Shown here: positions 40,390-52,124 of the stretch, in pieces | Layout: each line of letters opens with the position of its first letter | Position numbering within the stretch: the stretch's first letter is position 1 | From: Craspedostauros australis | Taxonomy: Eukaryota; Bacillariophyta; Bacillariophyceae; Mastogloiales; Achnanthaceae | DNA: 64,000 bases | Direction: 5' to 3' | Assembly (NCBI GenBank): GCA_026770025.1 | Contig: JAMXDE010000074.1 | Location: 1-64,000, forward strand | The notes under the pieces: generated by a model | The model's database searches: none | What the model saw: only the letters and a program-made list of their open reading frames with translations | What the model was told of the DNA's origin: nothing | Program-made: the position numbers and the translations under genes

Positions 40390-42852
40390 CTACAATTCAT
40401 CCGCGGCATCAGCGTCACAGTCGGTGTAAATGCACATGGCGTCGTAGAGCTGGGCGTCGCTGTATTCGTCCCAGAACAAGTAATGGAATGTGTTCTTCGT
40501 GTACGCTTCCTCGTTAAGCTCGCCGGACGATGGGTCGAAAGCATCCATGAATGCGGAAGCTTGCCCCTGGACGTAAGGCCCGTCGGGTTCGAATTCGCAG
40601 GAGAAGCCTCCGTATCCAGACTCGCAGTGGCATGTTGCGGATGATACGTTGGGCCTGCCGAATCGCCCGCACGTCGTGAAGTGCTTGTTGGTCTCTACCT
40701 CCGATTGGGACCGTGGCTTGTACACCGGGAGTGTACAATCCAACCTGACACTTTCATCCTCGTAGTGGGCTCCGAACTGTTCGACGAGCGCGGATGATGT
40801 GGCGCCGAGGGATCCTGACGCTCGAACGTTGAACCATTTGTTGTTGGATGGGTAGAAACTGGTGGTCGATTCGCTGAACGCGGCCACGTTGTCACCGCGT
40901 TCGACGTGCCAAAAGGCGTGGATGGGATACGGTTCTGTCGCGTAGAGACTCAAGAACTTTTCGTAGTCCCAGAATGCCTGCAGCCAGCGCGAGCCAGCGT
41001 AGAAGATGAGATCGACTTCAAGCACGGCCGAGAAGTTTGTGATCGTGTAGTAGGTGGGACGGTCGTACATGAAGAGAGTGGCATTGGCGTTGGTTGGATC
41101 CTCCAGCGGAAATACGCTTTCGTCAAACTGGAAGTCCTCAGAGGTGGATCCATACTTGACCCATGTCATCCGAGGACAAAGCGTACGGTCGTGATCGCAT
41201 TTGGAGCCATCCCAGTCTCTGTTGCAGTCACAGGATCGCGTCTTTGCATTGCAGACGCCGTTCTCCAATCCGCAGTCAGCGTCTCGCACGCATTGGTTGC
41301 AGGAGATCTGGATATCCATCGTCTCGATGGTCCCGGTCCACACGTGCCAGCCTTCGAGCGGCGCATCTTCCAGGCTTGCTGCCTCGGTGATGGGCGATTG
41401 AATGAGCCAACCGTACTTGCATTTGCCAAGAGATGCCTTCGGAATGTTGTCACCCAGAGCCGGGATGGTGAAGACCCAGGCCTCCTCTTCGTCGCAGTAG
41501 TAGAACATGCCGGCTGTACCGTCCTTGGTCATGCCATCCTGGTAATAGACGGGCCGTCGGTTGAATGGCTTTTGGTCGTCGAATGCCTCGTATCGGCCGC
41601 TGAAGAAGGAGTAGACGAGATCCGGCGGCGATTCCACGACGACGTCGACGTCTTTGTCGAAGACGGAAGCATTGAGAATCTCGAGAGCGAAGAAGGACGT
41701 GTTGCGCTTCGTGTCGCCCAGGTAGAATGGGTGATCGAGGCCCAACGTCGCATCGCCGAGCGTGATGTACATGTCGAGGCAGGAGCTGTCGTAGAGGAAG
41801 ACGCCGTTGGTCTGCCTCGTCTGCAGGACGGCCATGCTGCTGATCATGCCGATGACCATGAGGCTGAAGATCGATCGCTGGATCCAAGCCAGGTGCGGTC
41901 GCGTGACGGGCAGCGACAGATGGGTGACGAGGTTCGCGGACTGCGCCAAGTTGTCGCCGAAGAGGCCATGCAACGCGATCTCAAAGACCATGTTATCGAG
42001 CTGGCCGACGAACTCCACGGCCGCAAAGTTCATGAACATGTCGAGGATGTTGTCGGATTGAACGATGAAGATGAAACTGATAAAGATGGTGAGGAGACCG
42101 GATATGAAGCGGGTGACGACGCACAGGATGAACTTGAAGTAGTTTGCTTTGTCGATCGTCTTCATGGTGTCTCGGGTGGAGCCTTCGCAGTTGCACATCT
42201 GTTGGTACAAGTCCTCCGCGTTGAAGGACACGGTGACGAGGCCGATGGTCTTTAGGATGTCATCCTGCGCGAGGATGGAGATGATGATGGCGGTGTACTG
42301 CGCCATGATGACGGTCGTGTCATTGCCGATAAGCGGCGCCTTGAACTTGTTCTCCTGCGCGAATTTGTCCTCCGTCTTGAGCAAGTCGAGGATGAGGAGA
42401 ACGAGGATGCTCACCTGGACGGTGAGCACGGCGAAGGAAACCCAGAACGCCTGCGTGTTGATCTTGGAGACGAAGAGGAGGCTGTAGATGTCATGCTCGA
42501 ACTCGACGCTCTCGACAGTCTCAGGCCTTGGCCCTAGGATGCATGCAGGGTCATCATGATGCATGTCGTCACTGCCTCTCTTGACGACCATGCCATCAAG
42601 CTTGCTGTTGCGGGGCGACTCGCCGTCATCCATCGTCATTGTTTCGTGCGCCTGCATCTGCCGATTTTTGGGCTTGTCGGGAAGGAAGCGGTCGATGCTT
42701 GACCTCCCGTACCGCTTGGTGGTCATTGTGTGCGGCTCATGCGCACCAGCAGGGGCCTCCTGGATATCCGCGGTTTGGTGATCCCATTCGTTGTGCTGTT
42801 GGTGCACATTCTCATCGGAAGTCATGGCGGAGCTGTGGCTGCCCTCGTCCAT
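40390..42852 (-). CDS. Multi-pass membrane protein with two extracellular EGF-like modules
   Basis: 820 residues, single exon. The N-terminal ~120 residues are polar and probably cytosolic. Hydrophobic segments lie at about 135-157 (FWVSFAVLTVQVSILVLLIL), 180-196, 239-265 (FILCVVTRFISGLLTIFISF), possibly 271-293, and 327-344. The C-terminal ~475 residues are a large ectodomain with two Cys-rich EGF-like modules: 518-552 (CNQCVRDADC ... CDCNRDWDGSKC) and 728-752 (CHCESGYGGFSC). Several N-glycosylation sequons fall between them (NTS, NAS, NAT, NFS). The plan matches a membrane family common in diatoms whose role is unknown; adhesion or surface sensing are possibilities. The ATG at 42852 is the first in frame. 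Confidence 0.8.
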   Translation of the reverse strand: MDEGSHSSAMTSDENVHQQHNEWDHQTADIQEAPAGAHEPHTMTTKRYGRSSIDRFLPDKPKNRQMQAHETMTMDDGESPRNSKLDGMVVKRGSDDMHHDDPACILGPRPETVESVEFEHDIYSLLFVSKINTQAFWVSFAVLTVQVSILVLLILDLLKTEDKFAQENKFKAPLIGNDTTVIMAQYTAIIISILAQDDILKTIGLVTVSFNAEDLYQQMCNCEGSTRDTMKTIDKANYFKFILCVVTRFISGLLTIFISFIFIVQSDNILDMFMNFAAVEFVGQLDNMVFEIALHGLFGDNLAQSANLVTHLSLPVTRPHLAWIQRSIFSLMVIGMISSMAVLQTRQTNGVFLYDSSCLDMYITLGDATLGLDHPFYLGDTKRNTSFFALEILNASVFDKDVDVVVESPPDLVYSFFSGRYEAFDDQKPFNRRPVYYQDGMTKDGTAGMFYYCDEEEAWVFTIPALGDNIPKASLGKCKYGWLIQSPITEAASLEDAPLEGWHVWTGTIETMDIQISCNQCVRDADCGLENGVCNAKTRSCDCNRDWDGSKCDHDRTLCPRMTWVKYGSTSEDFQFDESVFPLEDPTNANATLFMYDRPTYYTITNFSAVLEVDLIFYAGSRWLQAFWDYEKFLSLYATEPYPIHAFWHVERGDNVAAFSESTTSFYPSNNKWFNVRASGSLGATSSALVEQFGAHYEDESVRLDCTLPVYKPRSQSEVETNKHFTTCGRFGRPNVSSATCHCESGYGGFSCEFEPDGPYVQGQASAFMDAFDPSSGELNEEAYTKNTFHYLFWDEYSDAQLYDAMCIYTDCDADAADEL

Positions 42853-43857
42853 GCCCCGGTATGTTATATGGTATAGCCCGTGCGATTGTATGTATCGCGC
42901 CGGTTCCAGTGGAATGGAAGTTTATGGCTGCTTGCTTTGTGCGACCGAGAGTATGGCTATGGGAGGTGAAGGCTGGTACTTGTGTTTGAGGTGTCTGGTG
43001 CTAACAACTGCTTCTGCTTCTCCTGTTGGTGTCATCGTCCATGCCACTGGCCTCGTCGAAGCTGTTTGTGATCAGAGAAGATCGCATGGTCAGCTCGCAT
43101 GGCGACTGATTGCACCCCAGACGGGTGAGTGGATGATCCTGCGCAGAGGTGTGCACCTCAGCATGGCCGAATAGCTAAGAATGCCGGGCGTGCACCAGAC
43201 ACACGCCAGAAGAATGAGGCAAATGAGTCCTGGTGGTTGGGTTGAAGAAACGTCAAAATAGACCGCCGTCTGCGATGCCCGAACTGCGACTTTTCGTTTC
43301 CTTGCTCACCTCATGACACAAACGCGACAATTAATCTCAATAGGGCTTTGTGACATTGATTCAGGCATTGAGACTGGTTTTGGCATCTACTTCTCGGGAT
43401 TTGAAAAGCCATGACCCCATCCGAACAGAGTTGGTCGAATGGGTCAAGTAGTGAAACACGAGTTTGGGATGTCTGTTTGTCTTCTCATTGCACGATTTTG
43501 ACAGTTTCCAATGTTGTTGCAAATGTATCAAACAGACACTCCTATATCCTTCGAACTGACAGACAAGATACTCGTGACTGTCATTCACGGATTGGTATTT
43601 GAATCAATGTCGCCCACTTCATCAAGGTGTATCTGTTCTATTGGTCTCCGTATCGAACGTGCCCTTCCTTGCCTCCATGACACTCACAGCTTCGACAAGG
43701 ATACCACATGTATGTGTCATGAAACATGATTTCTCTCGGTATGCATTAATACGACTACTCTACAAATAAATACAAACATGTGCGTGTATATGACGTTGCA
43801 CAAATGCGAGTGCAAGGACGTCCGTCGCGTTTCACTGCTCCATGTACACGCATTTCC
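42853..43857. other. Intergenic region before the first cyclase-PDE gene
   Basis: No gene seen. The left part should be the promoter of the EGF membrane protein. Around 43575 a short stretch (CATTCACGGATTG) recurs at the equivalent place downstream of the second cyclase copy (about 53934), hinting that the duplication once reached this far. Confidence 0.5.
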
Positions 43858-46800
43858 TCATCGCGATGGACCATCATCCCCCTTCGCGTCGTCGCTCTGA
43901 GTCTTGACCACCTTCGCTGCCATCTCCGCAATGACCTCCTTGCCCCTGCGCTCCCATTCGTTGCGGTTGGCCAACGCGTAGTTCAGATATTCGTCGCTCG
44001 AAATGCCGAACACACCGCAATCCTTCAGCTTCTTCGCCAATGGAATGATGTAATAATCGAAGAACCCGATCTCCCCCTTGTACCAGTTGTCCAGCGGATT
44101 CTGCTCTGCGCGACCGGCCAGGTACGATGCGTAGCACTCCTGGAAGAACCGTTCGTTCCACTTGCGATACACGTGCCAGTGCTGCATGGTGTGGGCGACG
44201 TCGGAAGCCTGGATCAAGTGCTCGATCACGATGGTCGCCTTGCGATTCACGCTGTCTCCGAATCGGCTTTCCTCTTCAGCGAGAGACGTGACACCCTTGA
44301 AGGCCTTGTCCCAACGGGCGTTGCGCAACGCCTTCAGATCCTTGTCGGCGATATCAGTCGCCATCACGGCGTTCACAACCAGCTGGCGGAAGCGCGTGAG
44401 CTCGGCCCCCGTCTCGCAGATGATGGATCGCAATTCATCGTACTCATCCAGCATCAGCAGATCCCACGCCAACACCAACGAGTTCTGCTCTGCCACACTC
44501 CGGTTGTTGTAGACAGAGGCGATGCGGGTGCCCTCCTTGATGAGCTGCGCATTTGGAACTCCGCAATGATCAACATCATGGATCAGCGCTGCGAATGCGC
44601 ATGCGAACTGCGTCAACGGATCTGACGTGATGCCGTAGGTGTGATCATGCAACGTCGCCACCACTTGGCTCGTTTCGGAACCCTGCGTCTTGTCGAGCAG
44701 ATCCGATGGGCCCACGATCCGCGAAAGGAGCTTGATGACGGACATGGTCACGTGAGAGGCGTGGTCGAAGTTGTGGAATGCGTTGCCTTGGTACATGCTG
44801 GCGATCATGCTGACGTAGCTGCGCAACTGCTCGACGACGACTGGCGAAATCTTCACCGTTTCAGGATCCTGCTGTCGCAAGGCCACCTTTTTGTCGAATG
44901 CTGGCAACCTGATGATCTCCTGCACCTCGTCCAATGGCATGAACTGATCGTTGGACATTGCTCGGATGATGCCGTTCGAACTAGTTCGACGACTCCCCGA
45001 CTGCTTCCGATGAGGGACGGTTTGAGCAGCCTCACGTCGCGCGACTATCTGTTTGATGAGCTGCAGAAGCATTTCGACGTTCCAGCCGACCAACCGCAGT
45101 GACCGTGCATCCAGGCCACTCTCAGTGCTCATGGACTGACGGGAATCTGATGCATCGTGGCCGCTCTGGTTGGTCGAGTACATTCCTTTGTCGGAGGCAC
45201 GGTGTCGGGAAGTGATCGGTGGTTGCGCGGGTGCGGACGGGGTGTTGGTGGATGAGGAATCCGTCTTGTCCTCCATGGCCATACCAGAATCGATCCAGTA
45301 CCTGATTGTGCATGAGAGCGAGATGAATGTTGAAACAAGGTTTGGTATCATGCGAATGAGAAGTGGAGTGAAGAAAAGGACGGCTTGTGGGGGTAAGCAA
45401 GGCATCTGGATGCATTGAAATGAATGGCCTCGATCTCAGAGGCAACGAGGCTGTTCAACATTGGGAGCTTAACATTGGGAATACAAATGTAACTGTACAC
45501 AGTAGCAACAGTGTTGTGGATGAACGAACGAAAGAACAGACGAAAGAACGATTGAACAAATGAACGAACGAACGAACGAACTCACGTTTGCATCTCTCCC
45601 TTTCCTTTGGCTTCCACCAGACCTTCACGCTTGATCAGCCAGTGTCCCTTGCCGCAGGTCCTCACAACCTCAGCAGCTTCGGACGACAAATGGATGCGGC
45701 CAACCGCACCGGTATGTTCGATGCGGGATGCGGTGTTCATGGTGTCGCCGAACAGCTGGAAGCGAGCGCGCTCTCCACGCAGGACGCCGGCGGTGACCGG
45801 CCCGGAATGGATACCGATGCGCAGCGACAGGTCCCCTGTGTCCGGGCCCAATGTGATCTCGAGCTGCTTCGTGATGTAATCCATTCGTTGCAGGATGTCG
45901 CGTGCGAAGCGCACCATCACGATGGCATGATCCTTCTTGTACTCTGGAATGCCAGACGCAGCGACGTAACAGTCGCCAACAGTTTCGACCTTGAAGACTC
46001 GTCGCACGTTGGCCAGTTCATCGAAGGACGAGAACACGGTTTCCAACAGAGTGAACACTTGTGACGGCTCTACATGTTGCAGATGTTGTCCGAGTAGTTG
46101 GAGCGAATTTGGTTGTTGCAATGGTTGGATGGGAACGTAAAATAGATGATGATGAGCGAGGGATTTCATAGACTGACAGACTGACGGCACAGCACTGCAC
46201 TGTTTGAAATAGATCCTGCCCCATGAAGATCCAACTTTCCTTCCTTCCTTCCATCCACACATACACATTGCATATTCCACACTGCACATCGCACATTGCA
46301 CATCGCAGATCACTCGATGTTTGGCTCCATCCCACTCACCTCGCACGGAACTCCACGCCGTGAAGCCCGCAATATCAGCAAACAGAATGGTCGTCTCCAA
46401 GAACAGATCTGCCAATGGTTTGTCGTTGCGACCCAGCACCGATGTCGACGACGATGCATTGTCGACGTTGCCATTCATGACGGACTTCAAGTTGGAGCGA
46501 CGTCGGCGGCCGAGGTGACTGCCACCGACCAAATCGTCATCGTTCTTCTTGGCATCGCCATTCTGCTGCGCATTCAGTGCGATCAACCGATCGCGGATGT
46601 TCTCTGGGAACAAGGACGAGACGATGGCATTGGAACGAGCTGCGTTGGCGATGAGCTTTTCGTTGCGGCGTTGCACAAACATATCATAAACGAAGAAGAC
46701 GACGGCGACGAGGACGAATGTGCACGCGATGACAGCCGCGAAGATTTCCGGGATGATCTCATCCGAATTCTTGAACAGCTTGGTGGATGGGTAGATGTGC

Positions 46801-48862
46801 AGAGAGTAGCGGCAGTGTCCCGGTGTGGTTTCAAAATCCGGGTGCGTTGCGAGGGACAAGTCGTAGACTTCCTCCGAATCGTCGAAGCTACGCTCGTGGA
46901 TGTCACCTGCACAGGCATAATCGAAGTGGAATGGAATCAATGGCATTGCAATGAAGTTGACATGACGTGAAATGGAGTATTATAGAATGCAAAGAAGATG
47001 AACGTGAGAACATGGCAAGGATATAACGCGGAGGACCCTGTCACTCGACACACACATGACGATTCATAAACAACCCCACACGTACCTTCCCCAAGATAAT
47101 TGACGTTGCCGCCATCGATCTCGTATGTCACAGCATCGCCGCAGGAATTCTGGATGACACACACGATGCCCTTGGCATCATCCGGCAGAACATCTCGAAA
47201 GGCCCCGTTCCAATCAATGGCAGCACCGATGACGCCCACCACATTCGTCTTCTCGAGCGTGTCATGGATCGGAACCCAGACGACGGAATGCGGGTGATCC
47301 GCTTCGTGGCTGTGGCTGTGAACGTCGTCCTCGTTATTGCTCGTGGCATCATGCTCAAGTTCATGCTCATGCTCATGTTCGCTATCGTGTTCATGCTCAT
47401 GTTCATGCTCATCATGCGATTTCGCCTCGCGGTTGAACTCCAACTCGGATGGACGGACAGAGGTGCGCTGGGTGCTGGACGGAAAGACGTCGGCATTCGA
47501 AAAGAAAGTACCGTAGACTGTCTGCGTTTTCATTTGCAATAGCGCCTCGAGAATAGGAGCGCTCGTTGTGATGGCGTTGAAATTGATGAAGGATGCATCC
47601 AAAGGTGGTGGTGAGAACTCGAGCGCCGGTAGGTAGAGGTCTCGGTCGGTGACGTCCGGAACCGGTTGCTGCGGTTTGTCACCGATCGCGGCATCATCTG
47701 CGGCGGGATTGGATGTGCTTGCATCGATCATTGTCCATGCAGGAGCGGTGATGAAATCGTGATAGTTGTAACTGCCCGTGGCTGTCTCGGAAGTCGTCTC
47801 ATTCTTCAACGCGTCGATGGTTCCATGAAAGATCCTGTGCGATTCCTGCAGATGCTCCACATAGTTCGCACCGACGAAGTCGAGCCACTGCTGCTGCTGA
47901 CTGTTCTTAACGAGATGGAAGATGGAGCAGGCTTCGGATCCCGCTTGGTCGATTGCATCGGCCGCGAAGGATTCGAATTGGGGCATGATGAAGTTGGGCC
48001 ATGTTGCGTTGGTTGTGAGGGCAGTGGTGGTGAGGGAATGGGAGAGACCGCTGAAGGCCTTCAGCAAGCTCTCCTGTCGCATCATGGCCGAGTCGCCGAT
48101 CGTGAATGCGAATTGTTCGAACTATAGTCGTTGGGAGAGTGGTGACATAGGTAATGGATGGTATAGTGAGGAGTGTATACAGTAGATTGTGTGAGTGGAC
48201 TATGGCATGGTATCTTTCGTTTCACGTATTATATGTGAGTGTGCACAGATACGAAAGCCGATAGAGTGGGACAGTCCGCGAACAATGAAGATACATAGGT
48301 ACAGCACATACGGACGAGCTTGCCGCGACCACACACCGCGATAGCTCTCACACATACTCACCGTCGTTTCGAAAGACCGCCGCTGTGCGCTCTGCAAGAA
48401 GGAGTAGGTCGTCAAGGTGACAGCCACAGCCGTCAGCAACAGCACACCCGTCACGGCGAATCGCCACACGATGACATTGATCGTATCCTTGCGTGCGACA
48501 TCGCGGATCTCCTGCACTTCGTCACGTTTGCGGTGGCTGTGACGTGTCATCTTATTGTTGTTGTTGTTGTTGTTGTCGTCGTGACTGCTGAGGCTGCTGT
48601 CGTCGCTGCTGCTGTAATCGGAGCCTTCCGTGCTGCGGATGCCATCCGATTCGGGCTTGTCGTCACCGCGATACATGTGGCCTCTGATGCGTCGTTTGGA
48701 TTTGTTTTGTATGGGTTGTCGTGGTCTTTGTTGCGGCCGCTGGTGCTGTTGTTGCTGTTGTTGTTGATGATGTGATTGTGATTGAGTGGGCAGGGCTCTC
48801 CTGGACGAAGCACGTCCAGCCATGGCATGCCTGTTGTCGTGACTGTTGCTGTTCGGAACCAT
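43858..48862 (-). CDS. Receptor-type nucleotide (probably guanylate) cyclase fused to a PDE, copy 1, five exons
   Basis: Complement join 43858..45301, 45586..46069, 46340..46906, 47086..48121, 48362..48862: 1343 residues. Exon phases (0, 1, 1, 2) agree and all introns are GT-AG. Cytosolic Gln/Asn-rich N-terminus, TM1 about 129-152, an ectodomain about 153-562 with a His/Glu repeat (about 401-425), and TM2 563-588. The class III cyclase has metal Asp690 (LFADIAGFT) and Asp734 (VETVGDCYV), purine-site Glu730 (guanylate type) with Gln806 in the second position, and Asn813/Arg817. The PDE has His1039 and His1043 (FHNFDHASHV), His1104-Asp1105 (HDVDHCGVPN) and Asp1230. It should make and hydrolyse a cyclic nucleotide at the cell surface. 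Related diatom genes respond to mating pheromone. The start was chosen because both copies conserve it (M-V/I-PNSNS). Confidence 0.9.
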
Positions 48863-49260
48863 GCTGCGGATAGATCGTACTCGAGGCAGACAGAGCTCTG
48901 TTGGGGGCAGTTGCACGAGGGTGGCAGTGGCGCAAGGAAGAAAGGAAGCAAGCACCTGCTTCCGTCTGTGTACTTGTGCTGCGATGCACCCGCAGAGGTA
49001 CTCTTGTGGAGAATATGGTCTTATACAATCACCAGCAACCTTGAAGATGACGCAGGTATGGGTTCTGTTAGAACTGCCGATTTCTGCAGCGGAATGTTGA
49101 GTTGATATTCAGAACGGCTGCTGATGGTGTTAGTACTTTGAGTGATGGATACTCTGCTTTGTGTCCACTGGGGAGGATCTATGGATTGGATGAATGGACG
49201 CAATCTTTGGAGAACGTCTCCTTGTGAAGGTGCAGATGATCAATCGCATGCAAGGTACTT
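43858..49260 (-). repeat. Tandem duplication, unit 1 (cyclase-PDE gene plus upstream region)
   Basis: Aligns with 54272-59580. Similarity begins a few bases before each stop codon and continues about 400 bases beyond each start codon (for example GATTGGATG near 49178 and 59511). Offsets between the copies change only by small intron and repeat length differences. Confidence 0.85.
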
Positions 49261-52124
49261 GCGACGAGGGTAGTGCTCTGCGACGATTAGACTGTGCCTT
49301 TGGATTGCGGAAGGCTCGTGGGCTGCAAAAGTGTCGTGGATCTTCAAAAAATGGACTGGGGAGGTGAGGGGCAGATCGTTCGGTTCGTCCAATTCACAAC
49401 CAAGGTGGAGGTCGGCGGAGATGGGCGGAGATCAATGTGGTTGAATCCAATGTTGCTGGTGCGTGTATGTATTGGAACCTCCTGCAGTGATGTTGGAGAT
49501 GGATGCTGCGTTGTGACTGCTTCCTTTTCCTCCCTGGCATACGGCTTGAGTGAACGTGAGGAATGGATGCATGGGTGTGGAGCCAAACGTCGAAGTAGAA
49601 GCGCATCGGAGTATCGGCCTCAACGCTGTTTGCAAAGCGTTATCAGCATCAGCGCTGTTCCGCGAACATTAATTTTGTGGCGCCGCAACGAACCCAATCG
49701 CAGATGCTATTCACACACAGCTGAAGCACAGCGAAGTTCCGAACTCCACCCAACACACAAATTGGGCAGCGTGACGCGAACACAATTGTGCCCGCCAATT
49801 CTGGGAACTTTTTTCACCACAGCTCGCGGCGAGTTTCCGACTTTGTGACCGGCCCATTGTATCACTTCGCCTGATGTCAACGTGGTGGCCTTCCAATGAC
49901 ATTTCCAAGCGCACTTGGTTTCCGCAACAAGCGAAAACGCGATTTAATTAGCCAATCGCTGGGCGTTTTTCCGTTGAATGAGCACGACCATCACGTTGTT
50001 TGAAGCTATTGATTTATCCTATTTGAGAAGCGCAGCAACTACATGGCTATTTGTTGTGGACTTCTTTCTTTTCTCTGTTCGCTGGAGGTGTTCATTCCGG
50101 TTTCTTTGTGTGTCGCGTTCGGACTCCACAAGACACCTTGCGGACAAGAAGTACAATAAAATACGAATACCGTGTTTGCATTGTCTCATTTTCGTCCAAG
50201 GGTACGCAGTCACGAAAAACGCTAAGAGTGGTGGTTGTGGTAGAGTATCCTCCATGGGCCTGGACGACCTGCTCTTCTTCGCACAGTGCATTTGGATCAC
50301 AAACCTCTGCGAAACGCCTCCTGCTTGGTCTGTTCTTGTTACATCCACTGCGTGGGGCCATGTGTTGGCCACCATGACGATCTCCGAGGCGTTGGTTGCA
50401 GACCATGAACTGTTTGACTGGCATGGACAAGGCTGATACGTACGAGCGATGATGCCCAATCGTTCGAACTGAAACCGCACCACGGCATTGCTCAAAGCCG
50501 CAAAACACAAGCAAAGTCAAGGCTGGTATCGGAACAGCCCCACGGTCCCAACACGTTGTGCTTCTCGAGGTATAGCATAAGTATTGATGGGACCAGCCAA
50601 CTTGATGCGAGAAACGAATCGCCCCAAGTGTCCATTAGCGGGTTCGTCGTGGTGCCTTGTGTGGGAGACAGATGTCATCCGTGGGGTATTGTAATCGATC
50701 GTGTGGTATCAAGTCTTGCTTCATCGAATTGCATTCATCTCACTTGTTTTTCGGAACTTCTGACTCGATGGTACCACAATGCTGCAACGAACGAGCAATA
50801 ACATGCATCTCTGGCCCTGTGTCGTGCGAAACAAAAACGATTCTGACCAACTCTTTGGAACATGGCTCCAATCGCAATTGTATTCTGCTCTATGACAGTA
50901 TTCGAATGAGAACAACAATACTCCACGACTACATAACTCGTAATCGAACGACTTCTGTTTGACGGCGACCATTGTCAACCATTCTCTCCGGCAGCGTCAA
51001 CAACTGTCCAGGATGACATGCATTCTCGTTCCTGGATCAATGTTTCGCCTTGCTCTTTGGTCAGAAAGCAGATCACGGAAACTGCCATGTTCTGTGTGGT
51101 GTGCACAAACCAAACCATGAGCGATACCTGTGTGAACAATGGAATCTGAACTCGTGCAGAGTAGAGTGCTTGTTTACGGCTACGAACCACAGACAACGGA
51201 AGGGGCCACAGCACCAAATCGATCGCTGTTGTCACACGTACGACCTTTCAGCCGTCGGATGCAAACGGCGATCTGCGGCGCGTAAGCGTTGCCATGGCAA
51301 AAAGTTGCGCACGAGTAGAACCATTCAGAAAGACCTGGCGGGGAATTGATCCATGAGAGCGCTTGCTGACAAGTGAGATCTTGTCATGCGTCCGGTCAAG
51401 GACAAGTGGAGTGCTCGTATTCCCTTTGCTCCACCCTGCAATCCGTCAAGAGATGAAAGCCACCAACATTGACGCATACCCGCGACATCTGTGGTCGTAT
51501 TGTGCATGGATCGGAGTTCTCCTCCATGTTCTGCATTGCTCTATCGCACGAATAATCGAAGATAATGCAGTTCTCGAACCGCCGCGCAAGTTATGTACTC
51601 TACGAGTACGCACGAGCTTGTATTACCAACTATGGGACGACATCACTTCCAATGCTCCAGCGACTTTTGATGAACCTCCCTTGTAAACCCTCGCGGCTGT
51701 TGTCCCGTGTTTCTTTGGGGGTTTGTTCATTGTTCATTGTTCATTGTCCGTTGTTGGTGCGGCGGGGGTTCGCTGTGTGTGATGATGTGTGTCGAACCGA
51801 ACAGGAATTAACAAAAAAAAGTTGGAATACTGCCGTAAATCCCAACGTTCTACAACAATGAACATAGACAATATCTCCCAACCATCCAAACAATCGCTGG
51901 CGCCGCACAGAAGATCACCCGATTCGTTGTATCCGTGCAGACTCTATTTGTATGTTCAAAGCCATTATATGATATCCATGAGACATAAAATAATATGATA
52001 ACATATAATATCATATTATAATTCATGCACATTCACTACTCTATGCTATGTTATGCAATCTGGAAGCAACTACTCTAACTACAATGTCTTCAACTTGTCA
52101 GGCCTGTTCATGTGAAGTGTCAAC
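48863..52124. other. Intergenic region upstream of cyclase copy 1
   Basis: The first ~400 bases are duplicated upstream of copy 2 and probably hold the promoter. From 49260 to 52000 no frame is convincing. The stretch 51960-52025 is very AT-rich and contains a 10-bp palindrome (listed separately). A short terminal exon of the next minus-strand gene may lie near 52040-52056. Confidence 0.5.
51991..52018 (-). other. AT-rich palindrome downstream of the four-helix membrane protein gene
   Basis: TAATATGATA (51991-52000) pairs perfectly with TATCATATTA (52009-52018) over an 8-base loop. It lies about 105 bases beyond the gene's stop, within an AT-rich block, so it may belong to its 3' untranslated or cleavage region. 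Confidence 0.5.

Noticed and set aside
40906-42255. 449-codon plus-strand frame
   Set aside because: Antisense shadow of the EGF membrane protein gene, which has clear helices and Cys modules on the minus strand.
43780-44625. 281-codon plus-strand frame, recurring at 54206-55039
   Set aside because: Antisense to the PDE exon. Its conservation in both copies follows from the near-identical coding strand.
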